From positions 1 through 64,000 of the forward strand of contig CAVTJN010000004.1 in the NCBI GenBank assembly GCA_963735055.1: DNA of 64,000 nucleotides, read 5' to 3'. Shown one piece after another: positions 45,768 to 54,350 of the stretch (positions are counted from its first letter, which is position 1; each line of letters starts with the position of its first letter). Both the position numbers and the translations under genes were made by a program. The notes under the pieces were generated by a model that searched no databases, was not told where the DNA came from, and was given only the letters and a program-made list of their open reading frames with translations. This DNA comes from JBBITI01 sp963735055 (GTDB lineage Bacteria; Chloroflexota; Dehalococcoidia; Dehalococcoidales; UBA2162).

Positions 45768-46871
45768 TCACTGCTGCTGTCCTATGGCAATGATGGGATC
45801 AACCCGGCTTACCTTGCGAAGTGAAAAGAACAACCCAATCAGCCCGGTGACAACAAAGAGCGACGAGGTGATCACAATAGTGCCGCCGGTAAAGGCGATG
45901 GGGACTCCTTTAGGAATGCGACTCAGCAGGGCGTAAGTTCCATAGGCCGCTCCGCAGGATATCAGGACCCCACCAACGATCACCGTAAGAACCTGGAGGA
46001 GCATCTGACCGAGAAGAAAGGCGTTGCTGGCGCCCAAGGCCTTTAGCGTTCCCACCTGCTGGATCTTCTGCAGCGTCAACACGTAGAAGAATATGCCGAT
46101 GACCAGGGCGCCTATCAGAAATCCGAAAAGGCGCAGGGCGTCGACGGTCTGCTGCTGCCCCTTCACACCCTCGATATTCGCGAAAGCGGTCTGCCGGGAC
46201 ACAATCTCAAAACCCGCCGTCTTTGTACCTTCAAGACCCTTACCTTTTACGAGAACGACACTCGCGAGGGGCGTCTCAGGCGTGGTCGCTCCGTATTTCA
46301 CCTCGCGGAGACTGTCCAGCAGCAGGTAGACCACCGGCTGGAAGAAGAAATACCCATCCTTGACCTCGCCGACCACGGTGAAATCATAGGTCTGGAGCCG
46401 GTTCACCAGCGTAAGATGGTCGCCGACGTTAAGCCCGTTCAATTTGAGAAACCCGCCATCTACGAGAACCCCCCGCCGGTCGCTACCGGTCAGTTGCCTT
46501 CCCGCCAGGGCCCGAGGTTCACCCAGTTGCCCAGGAAGGTAGCCGAGAAGGGCAATGGCATCAATCTCCCCGTCAGGACTCTTGGTGTTCACGCTCATGT
46601 ATCCCAGGGGCGCCGACGCCTCTACCCCCTGCCACCGCCCCACGTCGGCCACGACCTGGGATGACAGTTCGGAACGGATAACGCTGAGGCGACTCGACGT
46701 CGAATACGCTATGCCGTCCGCATCAAGCTGAAGCAGGGCACTTCCGGCTTGCTTATTCAGACCGACGCCCAGGCCGTTGATCATCAATACGAGGTAGGAG
46801 ATCAAAGCCACAACCAGGGCGATAAGCGCAAACTGCAGTCTCCTCCTTTGAATCTCCTTGAGACCGATCAT
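45768..46871 (-). CDS. FtsX/MacB-like ABC permease
   Basis: A 367-residue membrane protein. A first helix at about residues 13-33 (LQFALIALVVALISYLVLM) is followed by a large extracytoplasmic domain (about 35-230), then three helices in the C-terminal 130 residues (LFGFLIGALVIGIFFYVLTL, LLQVLTVIVGGVLISCGAAY, ITSSLFVVTGLIGLFFSL). This layout is that of MacB/DevC-type permeases that move substrates from the outer membrane face or periplasm-like space without carrying them through a cytoplasmic route. The last residues DPIIAIGQQ match DPxxAL-type ends. It is the first gene of the pair with the ATPase. Confidence 0.87.
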   Translation of the reverse strand: MIGLKEIQRRRLQFALIALVVALISYLVLMINGLGVGLNKQAGSALLQLDADGIAYSTSSRLSVIRSELSSQVVADVGRWQGVEASAPLGYMSVNTKSPDGEIDAIALLGYLPGQLGEPRALAGRQLTGSDRRGVLVDGGFLKLNGLNVGDHLTLVNRLQTYDFTVVGEVKDGYFFFQPVVYLLLDSLREVKYGATTPETPLASVVLVKGKGLEGTKTAGFEIVSRQTAFANIEGVKGQQQTVDALRLFGFLIGALVIGIFFYVLTLQKIQQVGTLKALGASNAFLLGQMLLQVLTVIVGGVLISCGAAYGTYALLSRIPKGVPIAFTGGTIVITSSLFVVTGLIGLFFSLRKVSRVDPIIAIGQQQ

Positions 46872-47096
46872 GTGGAGTCTCCTCCGAAGGCACCCGGTCT
46901 AGTCGCCGGTCATATGCACAGTGAAATGGTAGCAGATGCAGTGAACCAGCCACAACGCAGCCACTGCCCAACGCTCAGAGATAAGGCTTGTTCAGGCCGC
47001 CGCGCCCGTTCGAGCCAGGTGTTTGAAGATCATAGCATCTCAGCCCGGCTGCAGGGACTCGGGTTCGGGATACATCCACGAGGCTGCCCGGCCGGT

Positions 47097-48224
47097 TCAA
47101 CGGGTCAGCACCCGTCCCTTCCAACTCGTGGTGCCCCTCAGGCTTCGCATCATAGATGCCATGGCTACGCTCGATATGACGATCTGGGTCACCGGATACA
47201 GCACCGTCAAGTACAAAGGAAACCGGAAGCGCCGGTAGAAGATCCCCCAAACCAATAGCGACATCCCGATGGCGACAAACCCAAAGACAATATTGGCGTC
47301 TAACTGAACGATGCCGAGGGCGAGCAAAATCAGGGCCACTATCGGCTGCCAGAAAACCACGACAAGCCAGACCCAGACAAAGACAAATAACGGCACATTG
47401 TAGCCGAAGAAGGGGAATAGGTTCTTGATCATGCCCTGCGAGGCTTCTCTTGAGCTTCGATACATCCGGCAGCTTACGATCCCGGTCCCGTCGAGCAAAC
47501 GCCATTTCAGCCGCTTCTGGGTAACCAGACGGCTGATGGCTTTGTCCTCGACCACGCTGTTACGCACGGCAGCGTGGCCCCCAAATTTGTCATATGCGGT
47601 GCGCGTGAAGCACATGAACTGGCCATTGCTGGTGGACAGAGCTGGTATGCGAAAAACGTACGCCAGGACGAGCGGCACAAAACAGAAGATGGACCAGTGC
47701 ATTACCGGGACGATGAACCTCTCTCCCCATGAGACTACTTCCTCAGCAGGCAAAGCACTCAGGTGATCCGCCTTGGTGTCCTGCATTGCCCCCGCGGTCG
47801 AGCAAAGGCCGTCCGGCTTCAGCCGCGTGTCGGCGTCAACAAACAGCAGCAACTCGCCGGAAGCCATTTGTGACAATTGATGACAGGCCCAGTTCTTCCC
47901 CAACCATCCTGCCGGCAGGGGTTCGCCACGGACAATTCTCAGACGCCCGTCAGTTCTGGCAATGTCACTGAGGATGCGGTGAGTACCGTCGCTGGAACCG
48001 TCGTCGAGGACTATCACCTCAAAACTGGGGTAGTCCTGGGAGAGCACGGATTGCACGCAAGGCCCGATATTCGATTCCTCATTGCGGGCAGGAATGAGCA
48101 CCGAAATCGAGGGACCGCCTTTTGCCCGAGAGTACCGACTCATTCGTCTCAATATGAAGTAGTTACTCAGTTCAATTATCAGGAGAACCGAGAGGAACAG
48201 GACAATCCCCCGGAGGTTACCCAC
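47097..48224 (-). CDS. GT2 glycosyltransferase, CrtQ/CruC-like
   Basis: A 375-residue GT2 enzyme with an N-terminal helix (GIVLFLSVLLIIELSNYFIL), a catalytic domain with ISVLIPARNEESNI, VIVLDDGSSDGT, FVDADTRLKPDGL and VVEDKAISRLVTQKRLKW (with the Q/RxxRW-like end), and three to four C-terminal helices. This topology is shared with the glycosyltransferases that glycosylate C30 carotenoid acids (CrtQ) and related hydroxy-lipids. It lies next to a phytoene-desaturase-like gene and close to a CrtO-like acyltransferase gene, which suggests one pathway. Start at ATG 48224. Confidence 0.85.
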   Translation of the reverse strand: MGNLRGIVLFLSVLLIIELSNYFILRRMSRYSRAKGGPSISVLIPARNEESNIGPCVQSVLSQDYPSFEVIVLDDGSSDGTHRILSDIARTDGRLRIVRGEPLPAGWLGKNWACHQLSQMASGELLLFVDADTRLKPDGLCSTAGAMQDTKADHLSALPAEEVVSWGERFIVPVMHWSIFCFVPLVLAYVFRIPALSTSNGQFMCFTRTAYDKFGGHAAVRNSVVEDKAISRLVTQKRLKWRLLDGTGIVSCRMYRSSREASQGMIKNLFPFFGYNVPLFVFVWVWLVVVFWQPIVALILLALGIVQLDANIVFGFVAIGMSLLVWGIFYRRFRFPLYLTVLYPVTQIVISSVAMASMMRSLRGTTSWKGRVLTR

Positions 48225-48275
48225 GCGCTGACCCAGCCTTCGCCGACCGGACAGGAACCTGCAGAATTACCATTC

Positions 48276-49841
48276 TCATTTCCGCTTCTTGCCGCCGTGC
48301 CGGGAAATATAGTCGGCCGCCAGCCGGGCGCTGAGAATCGAAACCGGAGCCCCGCCCGGGTAGACCGTCCAGTGCCCCACCTGCAACAGCCCTTCTACCG
48401 GCGTCAGGATGGACTTCTGCATTCCCCCGGTGCCCTTACGGTGAAACGTGGTCTGCCGGTCATATGTCCAACCGCATATTGAGCCACCCGAATTGAGAGT
48501 GTAGTGCCGGTAGGTGCGGGGAGTGGCGACCACACGAAACAGGATATGCCCATCCAGCCCGGGAACTATCCGGGAGGCCATCTTCACGAGCTGGTCCCCG
48601 ACTCTTTCCTTCAGGGCATGGTATGCCGGCGTAGCTCCGCCCTGGTCGGTCGTGGCCCAGTTGTCGGCAAATTCATATTTCGCCAGCGCGCTGACGATAA
48701 CTCCCGATTTGCCTGGCGGGGCGAGGGCGGGATTGTTGAGACAGGGAATGGATATCTCCACCGGAGTCCTCTCGAAGAAGCCGTCGTTCATCCGGTCCGC
48801 CGCTGTGATGCCCTGATAGTCGGGCAAGAAGTAGATGTGCGAGCAACCAGCTACTGGCAATACGGCGGGTTCCATGTCCAACGCCAGAAACACACATACC
48901 GACGATTCTCCGATGCTGGCCTCCCGCATCCGAGTCAAGAAATCGGGAGACAGAAGCTCCGGCTCAATCATTTCCAGGAATGTGCGTTTCATGTCGGCCG
49001 CGGAGATTACGTACTTTGCACTCACCTGCTTCCCGCCAACCAGTTCCACGCCCAGCGCCCGGTTGTTTCTAACAAGGATCCTGCTGACCTGCGTCCCGGT
49101 GCGTATTTCGCCCCCCTGCTGTTCAACGTATTCAGCCAGAACGTCGGTCAGGCTCTGCATTCCCAAGTGAGCATAATAGTAGTCCAGGAAGACCCGCGCA
49201 TAGCCTAACCCGAAAAGGGCCGGGGTGCCGCCAAAGAAGAGACCGGTCATGACCCTTACCAGGGCCGGATCCGAGAGATATCGGCTGAGGAACTCGGTCA
49301 TGGGCACTTCAAGCAGCGACTGGGTACGCCGGAAGTTCAACAGGGCCGGCAGGTTCTTCATCACCCACGGCCCCAATTTGGGAAGCAGCTTCCGGGGTTC
49401 CTCGAACAAAGGATTTGGTATCGTGCTCATCAGACTAACCCATGCGGCTATCCTGTCGGACTGCCGAAGCAGAGCTTCGAGGCCGCGGCGTTGGGCCGGA
49501 AAGTGATTGCCCAGGACCGCGTAGAACTCCTTGATGCCACTCTTGTCATGCAGAGGGATGAAATCGTCCGGCAATGCCAGGGCGCTCGTGATCTTGTGAA
49601 GCTTCACTTTGGATTCGAGGTCTAGCTGCCTGAGCATTGGCAACAACATGCCGCTGTCTTCCACTGCCTTGAGCCCGGCATCAAAGGTGAAACCCGCACG
49701 AGTGAAAGAGCGGAAATAGCCGCCCGTCTGGTCTGACTGCTCGCATACCAGGGCACTATTTCCGTCTCGTGCAGCGTAGGCCGCGGCGCACAAGCCCGCC
49801 AGTCCCCCGCCCACAACCAGGACGTCATACTCTTCGGTCAT
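48276..49841 (-). CDS. Phytoene/diapophytoene desaturase-like FAD oxidoreductase
   Basis: A 521-residue flavoprotein. The N-terminal dinucleotide site is DVLVVGGGLAGLCAAAYAAR and is followed by FDAGLKAVEDSG. The C-terminal part has the second FAD-binding motif GLLQVGHWTVYPGGAPVSIL. The overall pattern is that of CrtI/CrtN/CrtP desaturases and oxidases. ATG 49841 is used because the fold starts there; an in-frame extension to 49979 is not like the family. With the downstream CrtQ-like and divergent CrtO-like genes it resembles the late steps of staphyloxanthin synthesis. No CrtM-type synthase gene is in the window, so the substrate is open. Confidence 0.83.
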   Translation of the reverse strand: MTEEYDVLVVGGGLAGLCAAAYAARDGNSALVCEQSDQTGGYFRSFTRAGFTFDAGLKAVEDSGMLLPMLRQLDLESKVKLHKITSALALPDDFIPLHDKSGIKEFYAVLGNHFPAQRRGLEALLRQSDRIAAWVSLMSTIPNPLFEEPRKLLPKLGPWVMKNLPALLNFRRTQSLLEVPMTEFLSRYLSDPALVRVMTGLFFGGTPALFGLGYARVFLDYYYAHLGMQSLTDVLAEYVEQQGGEIRTGTQVSRILVRNNRALGVELVGGKQVSAKYVISAADMKRTFLEMIEPELLSPDFLTRMREASIGESSVCVFLALDMEPAVLPVAGCSHIYFLPDYQGITAADRMNDGFFERTPVEISIPCLNNPALAPPGKSGVIVSALAKYEFADNWATTDQGGATPAYHALKERVGDQLVKMASRIVPGLDGHILFRVVATPRTYRHYTLNSGGSICGWTYDRQTTFHRKGTGGMQKSILTPVEGLLQVGHWTVYPGGAPVSILSARLAADYISRHGGKKRK

Positions 49842-49989
49842 ATCCAGTGCGTCCAATGAGGGCCAATCGAATACCCGGACTCCGAAGTCGACTTCCGGCC
49901 TAGTCCGGAGGTTCCTGACCGGTTGACCGTCACCGCCCGGGCTTTCCCCGTCACGTCTCCTACGGTATGATGTAGACAATATCAGACGA

Positions 49990-50523
49990 ATGGCATCATT
50001 TCAAACGCAAATCGTTGGACAGCAAATGAGCGAGGTGGTAGGTCAGCTGTCGAGTCCGGTCATGTTCATCATTGATGTTGCCGCGTGGCTTTGCATCAAT
50101 CTCGGTGTCTCGGGAATTGTCTCGCTGTTTTCCGCCGATTCCTTCAACCCCGGATCTTGGCTCTACCGGGTCCGCGGTTGGGAGCAGAATCGCTGGTTCT
50201 ATGACGGGATTCTCAGGGTTAAGGCATGGAAAAGGTGGCTGCCGGACGGGGCGGCGGTCTCGCGCAGGGCGTTTAGAAAGAAGCACTTGCTGAAGTCGGA
50301 TTCAGCCTATCTTCAGACGTTTCTCCAGGAAACCTGCCGCGCCGAAGTGCTTCACTGGATCATCTTCCTGTTCTGTCCGGTCTTCTTCATCTGGAACCAG
50401 TGGTATGTCGGCATCATCATGATCGCGTATGCGGCGATCTCGAACGTACCATGCATAATCACACAGCGCTACAACAGGGCCAGACTGGTAAGAATTCTTG
50501 TCCCTGACCCTGCCGAGAGATAG
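49990..50523 (+). CDS. CrtO-like glycosyl-carotenoid acyltransferase
   Basis: A 177-residue membrane protein with a helix at about 28-48 (VMFIIDVAAWLCINLGVSGI) and two more at about 120-155. Family marks are GWEQNRWFYDGILRVKAWKRW, SAYLQTFLQETCRAEVLHW and a conserved end NVPCIITQRYNRARLVRIL. These match the glycosyl-4,4'-diaponeurosporenoate acyltransferase family, which esterifies the sugar of staphyloxanthin-type carotenoids. Divergent from the desaturase-like gene with 148 bp between starts. ATG 50026 is an alternative start. Confidence 0.8.
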   Translation: MASFQTQIVGQQMSEVVGQLSSPVMFIIDVAAWLCINLGVSGIVSLFSADSFNPGSWLYRVRGWEQNRWFYDGILRVKAWKRWLPDGAAVSRRAFRKKHLLKSDSAYLQTFLQETCRAEVLHWIIFLFCPVFFIWNQWYVGIIMIAYAAISNVPCIITQRYNRARLVRILVPDPAER

Positions 50524-50643
50524 TACCCAACGAGTCCTATTGCCCCCGTGCGAGGAAGTGCTCGGGAATGCGAGGGGGCTTGAGCCGGCCGTGCTAACTC
50601 TCAATCGTTTCTCGGGCCGGGTTCTGTCCTACTTCAACAGTAT

Positions 50644-50892
50644 TCACGCAACCGGATGAATACGGTCGCCGTCGATCCTCAAGTCACCACGCGCCGCCAG
50701 GGCTTCGAAGGCGGCGTCGGCGAGCATCCTGGCGCTGTCATAGTCAAGTGACCGGTCTTCCCGCTGAATAAAGGGGACAATCTCAGCCACCTGGAACGTT
50801 CCCTGGTCGAGTCGCAGCTTGATCAACCGGTACATCGATTCCACGGTCAACTTCGAGCAGATGCTATCGATGACGTACTGTAAAGAGGCCAC
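50644..50892 (-). CDS. Small helical protein of unknown function
   Basis: An 82-residue product starting (V)ASLQYVIDSICSKLTVESM from GTG 50892 with AAGGA upstream. It is 6 bp after the hydrolase gene and probably in the same operon. Charged and aliphatic residues alternate as in a compact helical or winged-helix protein (ARMLADAAFEALAARGDLRI). No cysteine pairs or membrane helices. No family recognised. Confidence 0.5.
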   Translation of the reverse strand: MASLQYVIDSICSKLTVESMYRLIKLRLDQGTFQVAEIVPFIQREDRSLDYDSARMLADAAFEALAARGDLRIDGDRIHPVA

Positions 50893-50898
50893 GGTTCC

Positions 50899-51663
50899 TT
50901 AACCTTGCAGATTCCGGGCAAAGAAAGCAAGGGCCTTCTCCCAAGCATCCATGGCTTGCTGCGGCCGGTAGGCCGGCCGGTCATAGGACCAGAAGGCATG
51001 GCCGGCGCCATCGTAGCGGTGGAACTCGTAGTCCTTACCGTATTTCTTGAGTTCGGCTTCAAGCTGGTTGACTTTGTCGACGGTCGGATTCTGATCATCG
51101 TTCCCGAACAGGCCCAGTACCGGGCAGGAGAGGTCCCGGGTGTAGTCGACGGGCGCCACCGGCTGTTTTGGGGTAAGGTCCCCCTGAGGCACGATGTTCC
51201 CACCCCAGCAGTCGACTACGGCGCTGAAACCTCTTACGCGGCAGGCGACCAGGAAGGAATGACGCCCCCCGGAACAGCCACCGATAATCCCTACCTTGCC
51301 GTTGCTGTTGGGAAGGGATTTCAGATAACCCAACGCCGCCGCGCAATCGCCGATCACGACGTCGTCGGCGACCCCTTTCTGCTCCCGCACTTTGACGGCA
51401 ATCTCCTCGGGGGTACCGTGGCCAAACCGGGAGTACAGGTTGGGACAGAGAACGGCGTAGCCGTGACGGGTAAACCGGCAGGCTATCTCGCGGTAGAGTT
51501 CATCCCATCCGGGCATGTGATGCACCAGCACGATACCCGGAAAAGGGCCCGGCCCCAGCGGCCGTGCAAAATAGGCATTGACCAGATCACCGTTATGGCC
51601 GGCGAAGGCCACCGTCTCTGCCAGCAGCCCCTCGTACGCGTCGGTCCGGAACTGATTCCACAT
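50899..51663 (-). CDS. Dienelactone hydrolase family protein
   Basis: A 254-residue alpha/beta hydrolase. The nucleophile elbow GIIGGCSGGRHSFL (near residue 125) has Cys in the GxCxG position that defines dienelactone hydrolases. The acid is in LGLFGNDDQNPTVDK and the histidine in YDGAGHAFW. FPGIVLVHHMPGWDELYREI forms the oxyanion strand. It hydrolyses ester or lactone bonds of small molecules. Start at 51663, with AGGAGGAAA upstream. An intradiol dioxygenase gene is 4 kb away, but no complete aromatic pathway is visible. Confidence 0.88.
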   Translation of the reverse strand: MWNQFRTDAYEGLLAETVAFAGHNGDLVNAYFARPLGPGPFPGIVLVHHMPGWDELYREIACRFTRHGYAVLCPNLYSRFGHGTPEEIAVKVREQKGVADDVVIGDCAAALGYLKSLPNSNGKVGIIGGCSGGRHSFLVACRVRGFSAVVDCWGGNIVPQGDLTPKQPVAPVDYTRDLSCPVLGLFGNDDQNPTVDKVNQLEAELKKYGKDYEFHRYDGAGHAFWSYDRPAYRPQQAMDAWEKALAFFARNLQG

Positions 51664-51757
51664 ACGTTTCCTCCTGCGGTTTGCGTGATGGACAGTAACA
51701 ACTTAAGACGATACCTGTCAAATTGAGGCATGAGCGGCACCGACGACCGCCGCGCCG

Positions 51758-52168
51758 CTACTGGACGACTACTTTGCCCACCATCCCCGGGTGCAAGCCG
51801 CATGAGTAGTTAAAGGTGCCCGGTTTCTGGAAGGTGAAGGCGTAGGTCGCGCCGGGAGCGATCGAACCGCTGTCGAAAGACTTGTCACCGGAGGTCACGG
51901 TATGGGTAACGGCGCCATTGTTATGCCAGACGACCGTGTTGCCGGCGACTATCGTAATGGTAGCCGGCTGAAAGGAAAAGTCGATGATGTTTACATCAAC
52001 CTTTGCCGAGGTACCCGGGCCCCCGGTGGCGGGACCAGGCGACGTCGTCTTTGAGGTGGCCGCAGGCGCCTGACAGGCGGCGCCTACAATCAGGACCAAC
52101 AGAAATGATAACCCGATGACCACAAGCTTCTTGAACCGGCGGACGCCGGCGCGGCAGTAGGATTCCAT
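51758..52168 (-). CDS. Cupredoxin-domain lipoprotein (plastocyanin-like)
   Basis: A 136-residue exported protein. A lipoprotein signal (VVIGLSFLLVLIVGAACQAP, with the modified Cys in GAAC) is followed by a Thr/Pro/Gly linker and a cupredoxin fold: VDVNIIDFSFQPATITIVAG, then VWHNNGAVTHTVTSGD (first His ligand) and FNYSCGLHPGMVGKVVV (Cys, His and Met ligands). All four type I copper ligands are present. It may carry electrons at the outer face of the membrane. ATG 52168 follows GGGGAG; an in-frame ATG at 52195 lies before that ribosome site. Confidence 0.88.
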   Translation of the reverse strand: MESYCRAGVRRFKKLVVIGLSFLLVLIVGAACQAPAATSKTTSPGPATGGPGTSAKVDVNIIDFSFQPATITIVAGNTVVWHNNGAVTHTVTSGDKSFDSGSIAPGATYAFTFQKPGTFNYSCGLHPGMVGKVVVQ

Positions 52169-52383
52169 TCGCAAACTCCCCATATCAGGATCCATGCAAA
52201 AGAGTATATGCCGCGGGGCATCGAATTGTTACAAAGTTGGGAAGGAATAGATCACAGATTCATGACATTCTTGAGATGGGAGACGCCACCCCAGCGCAGC
52301 TGACGGCTAGTACTTGCTTGCGGTGTTCTGCGTAATATCGCGTCAGTCGGCCCCAACTCGGACTCAAAACCATCCCCCTGTGT
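52169..52383. other. Intergenic region upstream of the cupredoxin gene
   Basis: No gene recognised. It should hold the cupredoxin promoter and leads into the palindrome-rich repeat at 52384. Confidence 0.4.
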
Positions 52384-52456
52384 CCCCCTTCCTGCCAGGA
52401 AGGGGGAACCTAATTCTGGGGGACACCCCCAGACCCCCGGCAGGACCTGCGGCCTG
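52384..52456. repeat. Palindrome-rich intergenic repeat, probably dispersed
   Basis: Consecutive inverted repeats: CCCCCTTCCTG / CAGGAAGGGGG (52384-52406), CTGGGGG / CCCCCAG (52416-52432) and GGCAGG / CCTGCGG (near 52440-52451). Such GC-rich multi-hairpin units recur between genes in related genomes as far as I recall. Only one copy is seen here. Confidence 0.5.
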
Positions 52457-52508
52457 CACCTCGGGTAGGGGCGTCTTCCGGTGTTACGCTCAATAACGCA
52501 ATTAGATA

Positions 52509-53198
52509 CTAGCTAAGATGGCGCCCGTCACAGAACGGCTGATTCCGGCTCTTACCGCAGCGGCAGAGAGTGACCCGGTTACGAATTTCGTAGGTAGTGC
52601 CGTCCGCCGATTCGATGGGAATACCCCCGCGGACCCATACCGGCCCCATCTTGCCGGCCGGAGCGTCTTCGATCAGACCGATCGACGGCTGAAGGTCCGG
52701 CTCGATCGCCTTGCCGTCATCGTCCCAGGCCACCAACCTGCCGGATGGACAATCGCAGGCTTCCTCAATCGCCTTCTGCCGGGCCTCAGGATCGCCGGAT
52801 TGCCGGGCCAGATCCCAAACACCACCCGCACGCTGGCAGAAGCGGGCCTCAGAGCAGAAGACTTCGGCGTCGGTCAGTCTCAGATCCGGCCCGCCTTTTT
52901 CAAGGGCGATATCCAGATACTGCTTGCGGGAAGATACCTCGGTACCATCGAAACCGATTCGGGTATGAGTGCCATCACAAAAAGGCGGGGTCTTGGACTG
53001 ACCGCAGCGACACAGGGCATATGTGTCGCGCGCCGGGTATTTCTTACCCTCTTTCCATCCGTGACAGTCGCCCTTGTCATCCACGTTAATGATCTGTTCC
53101 GACAGCGGAACTCCACCGGTTACGAGGTACGGTCCGTTCCTGCTGACCTTCACTTTGTACGCCGCGGCTTTTCGACGGTCGTTTCCTGCGTTCGGCAT
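52509..53198 (-). CDS. CDGSH iron-sulfur protein with two CDGSH motifs
   Basis: A 229-residue protein. Two motifs bind 2Fe-2S clusters: CRCGQSKTPPFCDGTH near residue 63 and CRCGKSRNQPFCDGRH at the C terminus (the Cys-x-Cys-x2-[ST]-x3-P-x-C-D-G-x-H pattern, both complete). The central part has a Cys/His region EVFCSEARFCQRAGGVWDLA and CDCPSGRLVAWDDDG, similar to a divergent ferredoxin-like domain. ATG 53198 has AGGAG six nt upstream. Such two-motif proteins occur in bacteria and are linked to redox or iron handling, but the role is not established. Confidence 0.9.
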   Translation of the reverse strand: MPNAGNDRRKAAAYKVKVSRNGPYLVTGGVPLSEQIINVDDKGDCHGWKEGKKYPARDTYALCRCGQSKTPPFCDGTHTRIGFDGTEVSSRKQYLDIALEKGGPDLRLTDAEVFCSEARFCQRAGGVWDLARQSGDPEARQKAIEEACDCPSGRLVAWDDDGKAIEPDLQPSIGLIEDAPAGKMGPVWVRGGIPIESADGTTYEIRNRVTLCRCGKSRNQPFCDGRHLS

Positions 53199-53283
53199 GG
53201 ACTTCTCCTGCGCCAACTGACCCAATCATAACACGATTCGACTATAATCATGGTTACGCACGGGTGGTGCGAAGGGGATCTCT

Positions 53284-54321
53284 ATGGGAGAAGTCACAGC
53301 ACACTCCGCAGAGGGTCGTACAACCGGTGTTCCGGGTGGAGAGCGGCGTCAGTTGCTGTCCCGGCGAATAAGTGATCTCGCCCTGACCATCCGCGGCACC
53401 CGTCTTGAACTGCTCATTAACCAGGTCTACCAGGACCTGGAGCGGGCCGGCATCTCCCTCCGGCCGGCCACCTACCTGTCAGACGAATGGGGCTGTCCCA
53501 GTGGCGTTCCGGTCATCGGAATTCCGTTCTACCTGGCGGACCCGGTGCTGTGCGCCATGGAGGGCGAGATGACCGGGACGGCGGCCGAGACTGAGACGGA
53601 GACGGTAATTTATCTGCGGCACGAGATGGGACACGCCTTCAACTACGCCCACCGTCTTTACCAGAAGAGATCATGGCGCGCCACCTTCGGCGTGTTCTCC
53701 CAGCCGTACCGTGAAGAGTACAGGCCGGCGCCGTTCAGCATGGATTTTGTGCGGCACACATCCGCATGGTACGCACAGAAGCATCCGGACGACGACTTTG
53801 CCGAGACGTTTGGAGTCTGGCTCGATCCCGAATCATCGTGGCGACAGAAGTACGACGGCACGGCGGCCATGGCCAAGCTACTTTATGTCGACGCGGCGGC
53901 CGCGACCTACGGACGGCGGCAGCCGCGGGTCAATACGGGCGAACTCGACAGGCCGGTAGAGGACATGACCATGACTCTGGACGGATGGTATGAAAAGTGC
54001 AGGGAAACGTATGGCCAGCGGCCGTCATTGCCGCGGCAGCTGGACATTGACCTGCAGCGGCTCTTCCCGGCCCGGAACGGACGGCCGGCGGCCGAATTCC
54101 TGAAGGGGCACAAGAGCGCACTAGTGGCCGACGTGAATAACTGGACCGGCGTTGACCGTCACGTCGTGGCCGGCCTGGTGGATGAGTTTGTTGAACGAAC
54201 GGGCGCCCTCAAGCTGAAGACTCCGGGACAAGGGAACGCGACTGAACTGGCCAGGGCGTCGATTTTTGTGACCACCCTGGCCATGAACTATCTTCGGTAC
54301 GGACAGTTCATCCCGGAATAG
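53284..54321 (+). CDS. Putative zinc metallopeptidase
   Basis: A 345-residue soluble protein with YLRHEMGHAFNYAHRLY near residue 110: HExxH with a further His six residues later, a zinc site. A later ETFGVWLDPESSWRQKY near residue 180 may give the third ligand. No signal peptide or membrane segment, so it is cytoplasmic. TATAAT at 53243-53248 is a likely -10 box, and AAGGGGATC precedes ATG 53284. It is followed by an ATP-grasp gene 29 bp later. Substrate unknown. Confidence 0.78.
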   Translation: MGEVTAHSAEGRTTGVPGGERRQLLSRRISDLALTIRGTRLELLINQVYQDLERAGISLRPATYLSDEWGCPSGVPVIGIPFYLADPVLCAMEGEMTGTAAETETETVIYLRHEMGHAFNYAHRLYQKRSWRATFGVFSQPYREEYRPAPFSMDFVRHTSAWYAQKHPDDDFAETFGVWLDPESSWRQKYDGTAAMAKLLYVDAAAATYGRRQPRVNTGELDRPVEDMTMTLDGWYEKCRETYGQRPSLPRQLDIDLQRLFPARNGRPAAEFLKGHKSALVADVNNWTGVDRHVVAGLVDEFVERTGALKLKTPGQGNATELARASIFVTTLAMNYLRYGQFIPE

Positions 54322-54350
54322 AAATACACTTCTTGCGGAGGTGGGTGGAA

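Noticed and set aside
48504..49208. 234-codon plus-strand frame opposite the desaturase gene
   Set aside because: It is antisense to a conserved FAD oxidoreductase and has no family-like sequence of its own.
50905..51726. 273-codon plus-strand frame opposite the dienelactone hydrolase
   Set aside because: The minus strand carries the complete catalytic triad, and the plus frame shows no motif.
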